A stretch of DNA of 64,000 nucleotides from the NCBI GenBank assembly GCA_024663395.1, contig JANFAH010000028.1, positions 620,001 through 684,000 of the forward strand, read 5' to 3'. This DNA is from Pisolithus tinctorius. Taxonomy: Eukaryota; Basidiomycota; Agaricomycetes; Boletales; Pisolithaceae. Shown one piece after another: positions 43,552 through 55,022 of the stretch. The stretch's first letter is position 1. Each line of letters starts with the position of its first letter. Made by a program: the position numbers and the translations under genes. The notes beneath the pieces are model-generated. The model worked only from the letters and a program-made list of their open reading frames with translations, did not search any database and was not told the origin of the DNA.

Positions 43552-45122
43552 CAGTGAGGGACAAAAGTGTTGCAATGTTTGTGAGGTGTGAATTGTTGCT
43601 GATGTAGCTTGGGATATTCTGCACAGATAATCATGATACCTATACCATTGGAAAGGGATGACTCTAAGCTTTCCAGAGCACTAAGGTTCAGTCAAAACAA
43701 AGCAATACATGCTGAGATACACCCTATTCTTTACAAAATGTGCATTGCAACGCTTTTGTCCCTGACTGGTGAAATCATGAAATGTGACCTTTTGATGGGA
43801 TTGATGGCATGGAGGATGGGAAAAAATGCTTACATAATAAACGACATGATCTTCCAGATGATTTGTCAGCATGTAAACAATGACAAACATTGGACTTGTA
43901 CCATTAATCCTCCCTCTTTTACCACAACTCATGAAATCATCTCTCTAGCTCACATGGTCATTTTCTCAAGGAATTCTTATCAAATACTGGTGGCCACCAC
44001 AGTGCCCTCAGTATAACATGCTCTCAGAACCATCAGTCCCTTAAAAAACCTGCTGTCAGTCATTTCCTGGACTGTTTCCCCCCCATGCCTGATGTGTTCT
44101 GGGACTAATCAGTACTTGGAAGGCTGAAAATGTTATGGAGGTCAATCTGGCACTTCAGAACATGATGTACAAACCAGTCCCCTCTCAACCAATGCATTTC
44201 TGGCACAGGGACAGTGGTATGGAAGTTAGGGAAAGACAAAATCCTCTTTACCCCTGGGTGTCATCAGAAGGATATGCTACTGAACTGCCATGGAGCAGAA
44301 TCCTGTGCTTCCATCTGGCCCTGAATATTGCCTTTGGTCACATATGACCAAATAATCCTTCCCCAGTCATCTACAGTTCAGATCAGAGCAAGATCTAGTG
44401 AACCCTCTTATGGTGCTCAGAGCACCAGGAGGTTTTGTCTCACCCCAACTTCCATATCAGTGTCCCTGTGCCAGAAATGCATTGGTTGAGAGGGGACTGG
44501 TTTGTACATCATGTTCTGAAGTGCCAGATTGACCTCCATAACATTTTCAGCCTTCCAAGTACTGATTAGTCCCAGAACACATCAGGCATGGGGGGGAAAC
44601 AGTCCAGGAAATGACTGACAGCAGGTTTTTTAAGGGACTGATGGTTCTGAGAGCATGTTATACTGAGGGCACTGTGGTGGCCACCAGTATTTGATAAGAA
44701 TTCCTTGAGAAAATGACCATGTGAGCTAGAGAGATGATTTCATGAGTTGTGGTAAAAGAGGGAGGATTAATGGTACAAGTCCAATGTTTGTCATTGTTTA
44801 CATGCTGACAAATCATCTGGAAGATCATGTCGTTTATTATGTAAGCATTTTTTCCCATCCTCCATGCCATCAATCCCATCAAAAGGTCACATTTCATGAT
44901 TTCACCAGTCAGGGACAAAAGCGTTGCAATGCACATTTTGTAAAGAATAGGGTGTATCTCAGCATGTATTGCTTTGTTTTGACTGAACCTTAGTGCTCTG
45001 GAAAGCTTAGAGTCATCCCTTTCCAATGGTATAGGTATCATGATTATCTGTGCAGAATATCCCAAGCTACATCAGCAACAATTCACACCTCACAAACATT
45101 GCAACACTTTTGTCCCTCACTG
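43552..45122. mobile_element. Palindromic element with Tc1/mariner-like ends
   Basis: 1571 bp flanked by TA (43550-43551, 45123-45124). The ends are CAGTGAGGGACAAAAGTG and its inverse. Arms of about 700 bp (43552-44250, 44424-45122) are nearly identical, with a loop of about 175 bp. Each arm starts with a 217-bp unit that has its own inverted end (CATTGCAACGCTTTTGTCCC at 43743-43762). So two MITE-like units face each other around a shared interior. The two equal 135-codon ORFs (43609-44016 and 44658-45065) show no transposase motif. It is inserted in X copy C. Confidence 0.85.
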
Positions 45123-45565
45123 TATCTGTCATCATTCATATACTTGGAAGTTGAGGCTCATTTGGAAGAGTCCATCTGCCATCCTTCATCATCTGCAGTC
45201 CACCCCATGCTTAGTCAGCAGTCCTTGCTTAGTCATTCCTCCACTCCTGCATAACTCATCAATGACTTGCACCAGGAGCATGTTCCTATTGAAGTCCATC
45301 ATTCTAGAAGTCCTTTCAGCTGAACACCTTCACTCTGTTCAGCATCCCCCATCCAGTCATCACTTGCTTGTCTACTCCTGCATAACTTGTCAATGACTTG
45401 TGCCAGGAGCCCTGTACTTGAAGTCCCCCCCCCCCCCACACACACACATTTAGGTTTTTCTGCACTCCAGGTTCCATGGAGGCAAACCACCACTCATTCA
45501 TATTTGTCTTTGGTGTTGGATTTGTTTGGTTCATACCAGCTTTCCACACTTTGACTCACAGTGCA

Positions 45566-46695
45566 CTGGCCTGGTCTCTGTCAGCCATGACATGGTCAAC
45601 AGCCTCTCTCAGTGAGTTACATTCAGGGAAGTGTGGGATTCAGCTTCTGTCTGCAAGATAGAGATGGTTGTCTGTACCTCTCATGATCTTACCAGTGCAG
45701 ATATAAACTTCAATGAGTGCACACATCCTTGTCCAGTGGTTGGGGTCTGCACAGAAACCACAGCCAGGTCTGCATTGCTGTGGTGGATGCTGTGTCTGGA
45801 AGTTGTACTCCTGTTTAATGACAGTACCAGCAGGTGGCACTTGCAGCATGTAGGCTGGTGAGGCTGTGGTAGCCATCGTCAGTACCACACTACAGAGAGT
45901 GGATCCTGTCAGAAGGAACTTGGTGGCTTTGACAACTTCTGCAAGCAGATATGGGTCATCTGGGTGGAGGTTGGTGCAGACTATGGAGAGTCAATGACAA
46001 ATACAATCTGCAATGGCCCTCAGGAAGCCATTCAGGAACATGGAATCCCATTCTGTCTCTGCAAGCTTTTTAGTTTTAATGAGGAGGGCAGAAATCTTAG
46101 CAAATTTCCACTGGTATTCTCCAAGGTCATCCTGGTTTTGCATAGGCTTGGACTGATATTCTTCAACAAGGTACTGCAAGTCTGTGCAGCAGTAGCAGTT
46201 GTCACCCCTCACAGCCAGGGTACAAACCCTTAACAGTGACTATGAAGGCATCCCAGTCATCAGCTGCAGGTGTGGCTTCCAGAAGCATTTGCCAGACCTC
46301 AGCTTCTTCAAAGTCAGCATAGCAGATTGCAGCTCTGATCTTGCCACACTCATCAAGAGCAGCAAGAGTACTGAGGAAGTTGATGTCTTCAAGGTAGCAT
46401 GGAAGCTGCATGGGGGAATCTCCACTAAACTTAGGTGAGTTTTGTGTACTGCAGAGCAGCATCTGAAACTGAGGATTAGCCATTGGTGGGTTAACCTGTG
46501 GTGGCAGTGCTGGATTGGTAATGGGTGGAACAGGTATTGGTTGCAGAAGCAGAGCAGTTGGTATAGTGTGCAAGCAGACTGGTGGAAGTGTTTGCAGGTT
46601 ACTAATTGGCTGATGGGTGGTCTGTGACTGAGTGAGTGGTCACAGCAGTGTGGTGGATGGAACTGAGAGTCTGGGTATAGATTTGGAGGTGTCAA
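45566..46695 (-). pseudogene. Gag of element 3
   Basis: N-terminal Pro-rich region, then NSPKFSGDSPMQLPCYLEDINFL, AEVWQMLLEATPAADDWDAF, matching gag of element 1. Further down, DLGEYQWKFAKISAL and a Cys/His motif CGFCADPNHWTRMC. Three open pieces in different frames (46202-46573, 45991-46212, 45640-45888). The sequence stops at the X LTR. Confidence 0.8.
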
Positions 46696-47064
46696 AGAGA
46701 TGGGAAAAAGAGGGCATTGGTGATGATGAATCAGATGATGTGACAGGTGTTAAAGGTGATGTTGGGGTTTCAGGTCTTCAGGGAGTTGAGTGGATAAAAC
46801 CACTGGGAAAATCAGGGGCAGTGAGATCTAGGTGATCTGATGCAATGGATATCTGATCTGCTGAAATATCAGGAGGAGTGATTGTGGGTAGTACCCATGG
46901 AATGTCAGCAGGTAATCATGTGTGATCCAGTGTTACGGGTGAAACAGGGCAGAAGAGGTCAGAGTCTTCTGACAGGTTGAGATTGTGAAAGTGCAGGCAT
47001 AAATTTTCTAGTTTGGTGCATTCGGCAGTGCACCTGAGCAACCTTCTGGAAGTGACAGCAGAAT

Positions 47065-47082
47065 CCCTTGCAGTGGGCTCCA
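47065..47082 (-). other. Primer binding site of element 3
   Basis: TGGAGCCCACTGCAAGGG on the minus strand, two bases from the LTR, identical to that of element 1. Confidence 0.8.
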
Positions 47083-47084
47083 GT

Positions 47085-47766
47085 TGTAGGAAAAGTCCAA
47101 GTAACTGTATAATACAAGCTAGATGGCTTAGATAACAACAATAAAAATGAATGGAACAAATAGCTCATCCCAAGGGATTCTGGACTGCCAAGACTAGAAG
47201 GTGAGACCCCACACTTTGTAGCAGTAGTGATTTGTGACATGCACAGCATGATCTGTGGAATAGTACTGGCAATGTGAGTGGTGCAAGTGGTATACATAGT
47301 TCATGCATGGTGGTATGCAAGACATGCAGTGTAGATGAAGTAAAAAGGAAACTTGTGGTGACCTTCTGAGTGCCAAAAGGTATCATTCTGTACCTAAGTA
47401 CAGGGCTTTATAGTCCAGGCAAACCTGGAACCTAAGTAAGACAGAGTACAAGTAAGGGAAAACTGTGCAACAGCACATACACACAAGACAGGACAGGCCA
47501 GAACAGAGGCTGAGGGTATACTACTAACAAAAAGGGAACAGAGACTGTGTTAAAAGAAAGAGTCCGAGGGAAGGGGAAGCAGCTGAAGCACAGCAGCCAT
47601 GGGTATAGCATTGTGCAAGAGGGAGTGAGGGCATGGGAAGGTAGTGAGGTAGGTGGGAAAACAGCACATGAATGGTGGTGGATGCAAGTGGCCCAGGAAT
47701 GTAATGATAGTCACAGAATGGTCAATGATAGGGGTTTGCATGTCCAAGGAATGCAGATTCCTTACA
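47085..47766 (-). repeat. 5' LTR of element 3
   Basis: 682 bp; on the minus strand starts TGTAAGGAATC and ends TTTTCCTACA. It is the inverted relative of 22513-23140, with good similarity over most of its length. The outer flank is copia integrase. Confidence 0.87.
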
Positions 47767-47976
47767 ACACCTTCTTGTTCTCTGAGTAGCCTAGGAACTG
47801 ACATTTGAGGGACTTAACTCCCAGCTTCTGCCACTTTTCCTCAGGTATATGGGCATGTGCTGTGCATCCAAAAACCCATAATGAGAAACTACTGGTTTAT
47901 TTCCTGTGTATGCTTCATAGGGTGTAAGATCTTGCTTGAGTGCCCTTGTAGGCAGGTGATTTATTATGTGTGCCAC
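47767..47976 (-). pseudogene. Ty1/copia integrase C-terminal fragment
   Basis: Minus strand reads AHIINHLPTRALKQDLTPYEAYTGNKP, the hallmark of copia integrase ends, then after a shift EKWQKLGVKSLKCQFLGYSENKKV. It is cut by X copy D on one side and element 3 on the other. Confidence 0.85.
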
Positions 47977-49791
47977 TGTGAGTCAAAGTGTGGTTCAATG
48001 GTGGAAACCAACCAAAACCAACACAAAAGACAATGAAAGTGAGTGGGGTGTGCCTATGTGGTACCTAGATGGTGGAACCTGTTCTTTGGGAGGGTTTTTG
48101 CAAGCTACAACACTCAAAGATGAGTGCTGAGGGTTGGGGGTGCTCCTGACAAAGAAGGAGCAGGAATGTGAGAGAGTACAATAAGTAGACTGCTGTCAGC
48201 CTACAGAAGGATGGATGATGACTTAATTCAATGTCCTAAGCTGCACTGAGCTCAGGAAGGGCTTGGAGCAAAGTAGATTGATGATAGACAATAATAAGCA
48301 AAGTAGACAATAGTTAGACCCTTAATAAAGTCTCAACTATCAAAGCTGCCAAATGATTTACTGAGAGATGATAAATTGCAAGCAAGAGGGGCTCCCTGAT
48401 GTCTTCTTCTCTTTTTTTTTTGCTATCTAAGTACAGAGATTTATATACAGTACAGGGGCATTGCCTATGGAAAACAAGGTGCAAACACTTGGTAAGTGAT
48501 TGGTAACTGATGAGTGAGGAATGTAAGCGATGGGTAATCATCTTAGAAAGCATTGGTAAGCATTGGTAAGGATAAGTAAGCCAAAATGCAAAGAATCAGC
48601 AAGCAAGGTCAAAAGATTGGTAAGTATTGGCAATAGGTGAGTCAAGGACAGTCAGAATGTCAAAGTATGAGTCAAGTGATGTCAGGAACTGGGAAAGCAC
48701 ACTGGAATCACATTAGGGGGAGGCTGTGCATATCATGTCTTGAAGAGATTGCCTCTGGGCCAAAGTGGGATGACAGAGAGGCAGTGCTGATCTGATGCCA
48801 ATATAGTACATCCAAAAGTGGACAGGGTGAGTCAGATGTCAACAGGGGTCAAGCTTTGGGGGTCTGTGGGGTGACAGGAGCATAAGGGATCACAACTTTC
48901 CCCCCCAAACCATCCTCTCAGTGAAGCAAATCAAAACTTCATGAATGAGGCTCTGTTGGAAGAGAGGATGAGGGGGGAGCATCTTCTGCTGTATCTTGCA
49001 ATAAGGAGGCAAGATTTGCATCATACTCATCATGGATGTGATCAGGGAGAGTGGAGAACAGTAGATTATACTGTAGCTGTCGCAATTTTGGGAGAATGAT
49101 GGACAAGACTGGTATGAAGACATTGCAGCAAGCAGGGAGGAAGGATCCATATGCTTCTTGGACTGGAGAGACTGAAACAACCACATAAGACCTTTCCAAA
49201 TGAATGACAGACCTCAGGCAACCAAAGAATGTCCTCCTAGAGGTCATACTGACAAAAAGAACATGCTGTCCAAGCTGGATGGGCTGAGAGGGGGCAGACA
49301 AGGGTGGGATGTACCAGGATGCTTCAGGACAGAAGCTGGTAGGAACTCCTGGTAGATATACATAGCCATGGTCCCTAGCAAAGTGGACAAGTGAAATGAT
49401 TGATGTGGAGGTGGCCATATCAGAAGAATTAGCAAAATGAGTGTCTTTTGGAGGGAGTGCTGTAGAAATGTGTGGAGTACACAGATCCTCTCCAATTTTG
49501 GAAGGTAGGATTGCATGGCTGAGCACTACAAGCAAGTGTGGGAATGGTTTTGGTATCTGCAGAAATGGCAGAGATATGTCAAAAACCAGAATGCCATACA
49601 CAGGTGCTTAAGATTTTTATTGGCACTTAACTCACTCCCTTTCTTTTTCTTTGGCATTGACAACTCCTTCTTGTGCAAGGGATGACTTCTGACATTTCTG
49701 GTTGTCCTTCTTTGCATGAGGGCTATAGTCTTCATCTCCATTCATCAGCTGTATCCATGTCCACCTCACCAAACACCTTTGGTGTGTGACA
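47977..49791 (-). repeat. X LTR copy D (complete)
   Basis: 1815 bp, plus strand TGTGAGTCAAAG to GGTGTGTGACA. The flanks are different parts of copia sequence on the two sides and do not match each other, as expected after recombination between copies. Confidence 0.82.
48939..49601 (-). CDS. X-LTR ORF, copy D (longest, hypothetical)
   Basis: 220 open codons, MYGILVFDIS to TEPHS. The part from MATS (49418) down is shared with A, B and C; the first about 60 residues match the shifted upstream reading in B. The sequence is rich in beta-type segments (GYVYLPG, SYVVVSVSP) with an acidic Pro-rich tail. No signal peptide, membrane segment or known motif is evident. Four diverged copies keep start, stop and length while differing at many bases. 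The ORF ends about 400 bp before the TATA box, so it lies in U3, as does the sag gene of mouse mammary tumour virus, without sequence relation claimed. Confidence 0.55.
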   Translation of the reverse strand: MYGILVFDISLPFLQIPKPFPHLLVVLSHAILPSKIGEDLCTPHISTALPPKDTHFANSSDMATSTSIISLVHFARDHGYVYLPGVPTSFCPEASWYIPPLSAPSQPIQLGQHVLFVSMTSRRTFFGCLRSVIHLERSYVVVSVSPVQEAYGSFLPACCNVFIPVLSIILPKLRQLQYNLLFSTLPDHIHDEYDANLASLLQDTAEDAPPSSSLPTEPHS

Positions 49792-50365
49792 CTGCTACCC
49801 CTGGAGACTGACATTGGTCTGCACTGAAGCAAGTCTACCAGTACCTGCATAAAACTTCAAGTGCAGGTCTACAGTACACAAGGGACCCTAGTGGCTCCCT
49901 CATAGGTTATGCTGATGTGGACTGGGCTGCAGATGTTAATGACTGTCACTCAGTCTCAGGCTATATCTTCACCCTGTCCAGTGGAGCTGTGAGCTGGTCT
50001 TTGAAGAAACAGACCTCCATAGCCCTGTCAAGCACAGAAGCTGAGTACATGGTGGTTTTGGCAGCTGGAAAGGAACTCCTTTGGGTTTGCACCTTACTCT
50101 GTGAACTGGATGCAGTCGAGATCACATGACCGACCCCCCTTCTAGTCAACAATCAAACTGCAATAGCACTAACTGCCAATGCCATGTTCCATGATTGCAC
50201 CAAGCACATATCAATCTGTCATCATTTTATTTGTGAAAAGGTGGAGAGTGGAGACTTGGCAGTCCAGTATGTGCCTATGAATGAGCCGGTGGCTGACATC
50301 CTCACCAAGGGGCTATCATGTGAGAAGCATGAGTGCTTCTCCTCTGGTATGGGTATTATTTTCTA
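49792..50365 (+). pseudogene. Ty1/copia RNase H fragment
   Basis: LIGYADVDWAADVNDCHSVSGYIF, SLKKQTSIALSSTEAEYMV, then after a TGA (50127) CTKHISICHHFI and ADILTKGL. These are canonical copia RNase H blocks. The N-terminal side is cut by X copy D. Its strand is opposite to the integrase piece at 47767-47976, so either an inversion or a second copy is involved. Confidence 0.88.
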
Positions 50366-50377
50366 AGCCTTATTATG

Positions 50378-50640
50378 CTGAGGGGGTGTGTTGAAGTATT
50401 GCCACCTCTACCTGACTTTTGCTTACATCATACAAGCTTACATAATAAATCTTCGCACTTAGGATGTTTGTTTTTCCTTCAGGTGTACCCCAGACTCCTT
50501 CTAACTGAAGCCTGAGGTAACTGTTCTTCTTTGTTAATTAATAGCTACCTTACTGACTTACTACTGTAGTCTCCTTCCTAGGTTAGCTGTGAATATAGAC
50601 TTCTTCTAACTGAAACCTGAGTCTCCTTCCTAGGTCCCTC
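50378..50640 (+). repeat. Probable PPT and 3' LTR start of the copia element
   Basis: CTGAGGGGGTG (to about 50388) is followed by TGTTGAAGTATTGCC, the usual purine tract then TG start of a copia LTR. The LTR end was not located. Confidence 0.5.
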
Positions 50641-50654
50641 ATCTTGGCCTACCT

Positions 50655-51720
50655 TCAAGAGACCTTGATGTCAAGTCCTGCACAGGGAGGGCAGGGTAAA
50701 TTGTTGGACTGTGTGATGCACACACACTCAGGAGATCTCATGAAGACTTGACCATCAATGAGGTTAATAGTGAATGGAAGCTTGTGGGGACCCCCCATGA
50801 CCATGCAGGACCATGGAATATTCATTTGGATGTTAGTTCCTGGTGGACTCAACCAGTAGAAGGGGAGACTGAGACAAGAGGATGGTAGGGAGTGATGTGA
50901 ATTTCTAATCAGGAGAACTGGGCTGTGCAGGGCAGCATCTGACCATGACATTTGGCATTCAAGTTGTCTGTAGGAAACCATTCAGCCAGGGAAAAGAAGT
51001 CAAGACAGATCAAGAATGTACCTATTAGAAAACAGTGAGTCTGAAGAACTTGTCCTTATAGTGAAAGAAGGGGTTACCAAGCACTGGGTGGTCACAGGTG
51101 AACTGATTTCATTTATAACAGTAGACATTGCTTGTTTTTCCTTGCAAGCAGCAGCAATGAGGCATGGCTTGCAGCAGTAATAGCTAGTCAGGGCATTGAA
51201 ATAGCCACTTTCCTTCAGCACAACTGTACTTGGAATGCTTGTTTTAACAGGTTGGCTACAATGAGGGCATTTGAGGATGTGATATCCACCAACAACCAGA
51301 GTAAGTAAGTGTCCATGCTGAAAGAGAATGAAAAATGCATTGCTTGTCCCCATCTCCAAGAGATTGCAAATCTGATCTTGGGAAAGGGAGTTCAGGGTTG
51401 CTTGCTCTAGGACAAATGAGGGCTGGGAGTTATTAGATAGAGGACATGAGAGTTGCAGGTCAGGCAGGAACATCCCAAATGGGGAAGCTTCCTGTACAAT
51501 GCCTCACATTAATTGCAGGGTGGAAAGTTTATCATCACTTCAGGAAGCTCCAGGCAGCAGCAATGGGGGAGTAGACAATAAGGGGAGAGTTCTATGATTA
51601 AATATTGCATCCATTGGTTGAGACCTTTCATGTGCAATCCAAGAGTCAAATGGTGCTGAGGGATTATGAGATACAGTATTGATGTCCAGTGATGAGACAC
51701 TCTATGAGGCAACTATGGGG
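50655..51720 (-). pseudogene. Degenerate Cys-containing coding remains, unidentified
   Basis: Two minus-strand stretches, 51000-51473 (with KCPHCSQPV and YYCCKPC) and 50655-50981 (ending NLPCPPCAGLDIKV), preceded by a Ser/Pro-rich piece to 51720. The CxxC pairs suggest a zinc-binding protein, possibly of transposon origin. Frames are broken. I do not recognise the family. Confidence 0.3.
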
Positions 51721-52157
51721 TGGTATGGTACATGGATGATGAGAGAGGATGAGCATGTCGAGAAAGACACATTTAAAGTGTCTTACCAGGTCTTACAGTA
51801 AATGGACACATTGATCTAGATCTTGGACACATATTAGGATGGCTGATTGCCAAATCCATGTTTGGGTACTGGTAAGTTAAATCACTCATAAGTCTCAAAA
51901 TTGAAATGATATATCACAAATTGACTATCTGGAACAATGGAGACAACATATATTTGGGTGGGTCCGTCTGCTATCATAAAGGCTAAAATGCAGAGCTACG
52001 TCGTAGAAACTCGTTTGGAATGAAAACGCTGCAGGACATGCAAAATTTCTCAAAAAGGAAAAAAAAAGTAGGACCCCGGGTACTCATAAGCAGTACCACC
52101 AAACCTGGGTGAGTGTTCGGCATTTGACGGACGCCCACCTCTTGCTCGACACATAAA

Positions 52158-53551
52158 ATGACAGGTAGGTCTATCCAACGTCGCAGACGAGACGCTACCA
52201 GACAAGAATCCTTTCAAAAGACCAGACAGAAATCTCATCTCCACCTTTTGACAGCGTCTCACAAGTGCGCTTCTCCCCAACCAACCCAGACCATCTCCTC
52301 GTCTCGGCTTGGGATACAGTACGTATCACATGCCAAGTTGTGCCTCTGTGGCTACTTCAACTCTCACTCTTTCTGCAGACTGTTAGATTCTACGATGTCG
52401 CTACCAACGAACAAAAAGCAAAGATTGACCATCGTGCAGCCGTCCTTGCATGTTGTTTTGGCGACGCTACTCACGCATACAGCGGAGGACTTGACAATGG
52501 AATACGGGAGTACGTCACTTCGATTGCTTTTCTTTACCTATCCCCTGATGGATGCTTTCTTCAATTAGACTTAATCTTTCTACAGAGAAAGTAACTTATC
52601 TCGGACAGCACGGGAACGCAGTATCTGCTGTGAACTATGCTCGTGACCAAAGTGCATTCTTATTTTGAGTTGCTTTGTAACTCGTGTCTAACGTTTCACT
52701 TTATTACTTCAGATGCGTTGATCTCCGGCTCATGGGACCTCTCACTCAAACTTTGGGATCCCCGCGCATCTACCGCAGACGTCTCAACGCACGTTCTTCC
52801 CGAACGAGTCTACCACATGGATCTTGTTAACAATACACTTGTTGTTGCCATGGCCAGTCGCTTGTTCCATATCTATGACATTAGGAAGATGTCAGAGCCT
52901 GCCCAGACCAGAGAGAGCAGCTTGAAGTTCATGACACGAAGCCTTGCCTGCATGACTGATGGGAAAGGCGAGTTTCAGCGCATATTCTGCCTCGCCTGCT
53001 ACTAAGACGATCACATATGTTTATATGACTAGGCTATGCAATTGGCTCGGTAGAGGGCCGAATTGGAGTGGAGTACTTTGATCCCAGTCCTGAAGTTCAG
53101 GATCAAAAATACGCATTCAAGTGCCATCGACAAACAATCGAAGATGTTGATCATGTATGGCCAGTTAACTCGCTCGCCTTCCATCCTGTGTACGGTTTTC
53201 CGATTTTCCGCTGCTCCGTACTTCTTACAGTTGCTTTCGATAGCCATAACACGTTCGCTTCTGCAGGATCTGATGGCACGGTCTCAATCTGGGACCACAA
53301 GCTCAAAAAGCGCCTTCGTCAGTACCCTAAGTATTCCGGGTCTATTGCTTCTGTTGCATTCAGCTGTGACGGCTCTCGTCTGGCGGTTGGGGTAAGTTAC
53401 ACGTGGGATGATGGGGAAGAAGGCGCCAAGGCTGCTGAGAGACCTGCGATCTGGATAAGGAAGCCCGGCGATGAAGTCAAGGTGCGTCTATAATTACCTA
53501 CTCACCACGCAATGTTTGACACTTCTCTCCATCTAGCCCCGACAATTGTAG
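52158..53551 (+). CDS. bub3: BUB3 spindle checkpoint WD40 protein
   Basis: 324 residues from eight exons: 52158-52164, 52230-52318, 52379-52509, 52569-52652 minus one base (ends 52651), 52713-52967, 53033-53189, 53244-53481, 53537-53551. Phases agree throughout. The intron after 52967 begins GC (GCGAGT), the others GT; all end AG. WD40 blades are visible (VRFSPTNPDHLLVSAWD, YSGGLDNGIRE, LISGSWDLSLKLWD, FASAGSDGTVSIWD). KYAFKCHR, HKLKKRLRQYPKY and AIWIRKPGDEVK are BUB3/Rae1 hallmarks and the whole fits BUB3. It binds Bub1 and Mad3 and the phosphorylated MELT repeats at kinetochores. The first exon has only seven bases; ATG 52158 gives MTEISSPPFDSVSQVRFSP, matching family N-termini. The gene lies right beside the transposon block. 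Confidence 0.93.
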
Positions 53552-55022
53552 AACCACACTGTGTGTATACACCATCTCTGCGCCCTCGTACGTACTCTAA
53601 TTGAGCATTACTTTTGTTGCGTGCCAGAGCAAGTGCTTGTCAGATAATTACTACCCAAACTTTCAACATTACGGGTTGGAGAAAATACAGTACAGTTGCA
53701 CAATTTTGGACGATTAAGCTGCAGCTCACAGTACTTCCCTTTGTGGAACCCAGGTTGGACTTGTGAGTTTGATATTGATGTATGTTGCATGAAATCTATT
53801 TCATTGATTTGCAATTTTTGGTGTATATTCGTCGCAATGGACAGTTAAGGAAGTGTGTTCCTATAGGTATCTCCGCTTGCGGTCACCTTTGCTGATGTCG
53901 AGTAGGGTTTGCCTTTATATATACCCACATTTCCAACAGACACGATAGGAAAGCCGTTTAACAGTGTTTCGTTTGCGGAAGTCATGGCCTGCTTATTCAC
54001 AACATGGATCAAATCACACAGCAATATCAATCCGTAGAAGCTCGGGCCACGTACCCTAAGTGTGGTAGCATTTCTGGTCGTCAGTTGCACTCACCTCTTG
54101 TGCAGACTTAGCTACGAACACGAGCCTACGGCCGATGTTTCTCATACATTCTGTTTTGTCTTTAGCCTACCTCGTCACTCCCACCTTGTCAATGACAAGC
54201 GTAGCGGAATGCTGCCGCGCGTCGGGAAGCCCAACGGCTTTGAAATGAAAGTTTTCCCGTCAATCCTCGTATGAGTCGGATGTCTCCGAGATTTTGAACG
54301 GCTCAGCACGTATCCAGAGGCTCTACAACTTCATAATTTTTGACGGTGAGTCTCTACCCCCGTGGCCTAGCACTGACAGGTGCATGATCCCCACATATCC
54401 CAAAAGGACTCATCAAAGAAAGCCTTGGCTGAAGTGACAAGTAAATACGACACTATTTGTGGGGTTGTTCCATGTCACCTCACGGCGTCCTAGTGTGAAT
54501 GAGCTCCAAAGCAAAGGTTCAAACGTGAGCAAGGTGCGTGGATCGGACAAAGGTTGAACGGAACTTGCCGTTGCCTCGAGCTCGCACATTGAGGCCGAAG
54601 GCACGCAGTATCTCGGCCACTTGGATACTAGGGCCTCCCGTGTACAACGTCCGATCACATTGACATCTATAAACCGCAGTTCATGCTTCCACCTTCAAAT
54701 TATCCATTACAACAAAAACTATCGTACAACGCACACAAAGCTATCGAGGACATACAGGATATCTTTACAGCAAATCATGACCAATGGAATGCATACAAGA
54801 CGATCGTTACAGATTCAGAACACATAGTGAGAGGAACACGGATATAAGCGGCAAAGCATAGGGGGGAAATGTCTGACGTCAAAAACGAGAGGAACAGAAA
54901 CCGGTATTGCACACTGAAGAAACGGTCATAACCAAGAGAACAAATGAGCATGTCAACACATCCAAAACTGGTGAATCAGATTGAATCCACTGATCTCATC
55001 ATTGTAGGGACGTTTGGATATC
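53552..55022. other. Intergenic, bub3 to HMG gene
   Basis: No gene could be supported. Short ORFs (for example minus 53845-54090, plus 54062-54274) overlap each other and lack recognisable motifs. A TTTATATATA stretch is at about 53915. It should hold the 3' ends of both convergent neighbours. Confidence 0.5.

Larger units (their letters stand above)
42138..45560 (+). repeat. X LTR copy C, split by a palindrome
   Basis: TGTCACACACC to CTTTGACTCACA; 1850 bp after removing 43550-45124. The flanks are ATGC before and GTGC after, a possible 4-bp duplication with one mismatch. It lies between the gag and protease remains of element 3. TATATAAAC is at about 43432. Confidence 0.83.

Noticed and set aside
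43609..45065. Twin 135-codon ORFs as a possible transposase
   Set aside because: No DDE/D or helix-turn-helix pattern; they begin close to the terminal repeat and are equal only because of the palindrome.
47977..49791. Reading X copies as parts of one full element with internal region between C and D
   Set aside because: The DNA between them (45561-47976) is gag and LTR of element 3 plus copia integrase, and the X copies are in opposite orientation.
53190..53230. 36-nt intron in bub3 (53195-53230)
   Set aside because: Too short and gives an odd insertion; the 54-nt intron 53190-53243 restores HPVHNTFASAGSDG.
53845..54090. Small minus-strand ORF of 81 codons
   Set aside because: No recognisable motif, no splice context, overlapped by a plus ORF of similar length.
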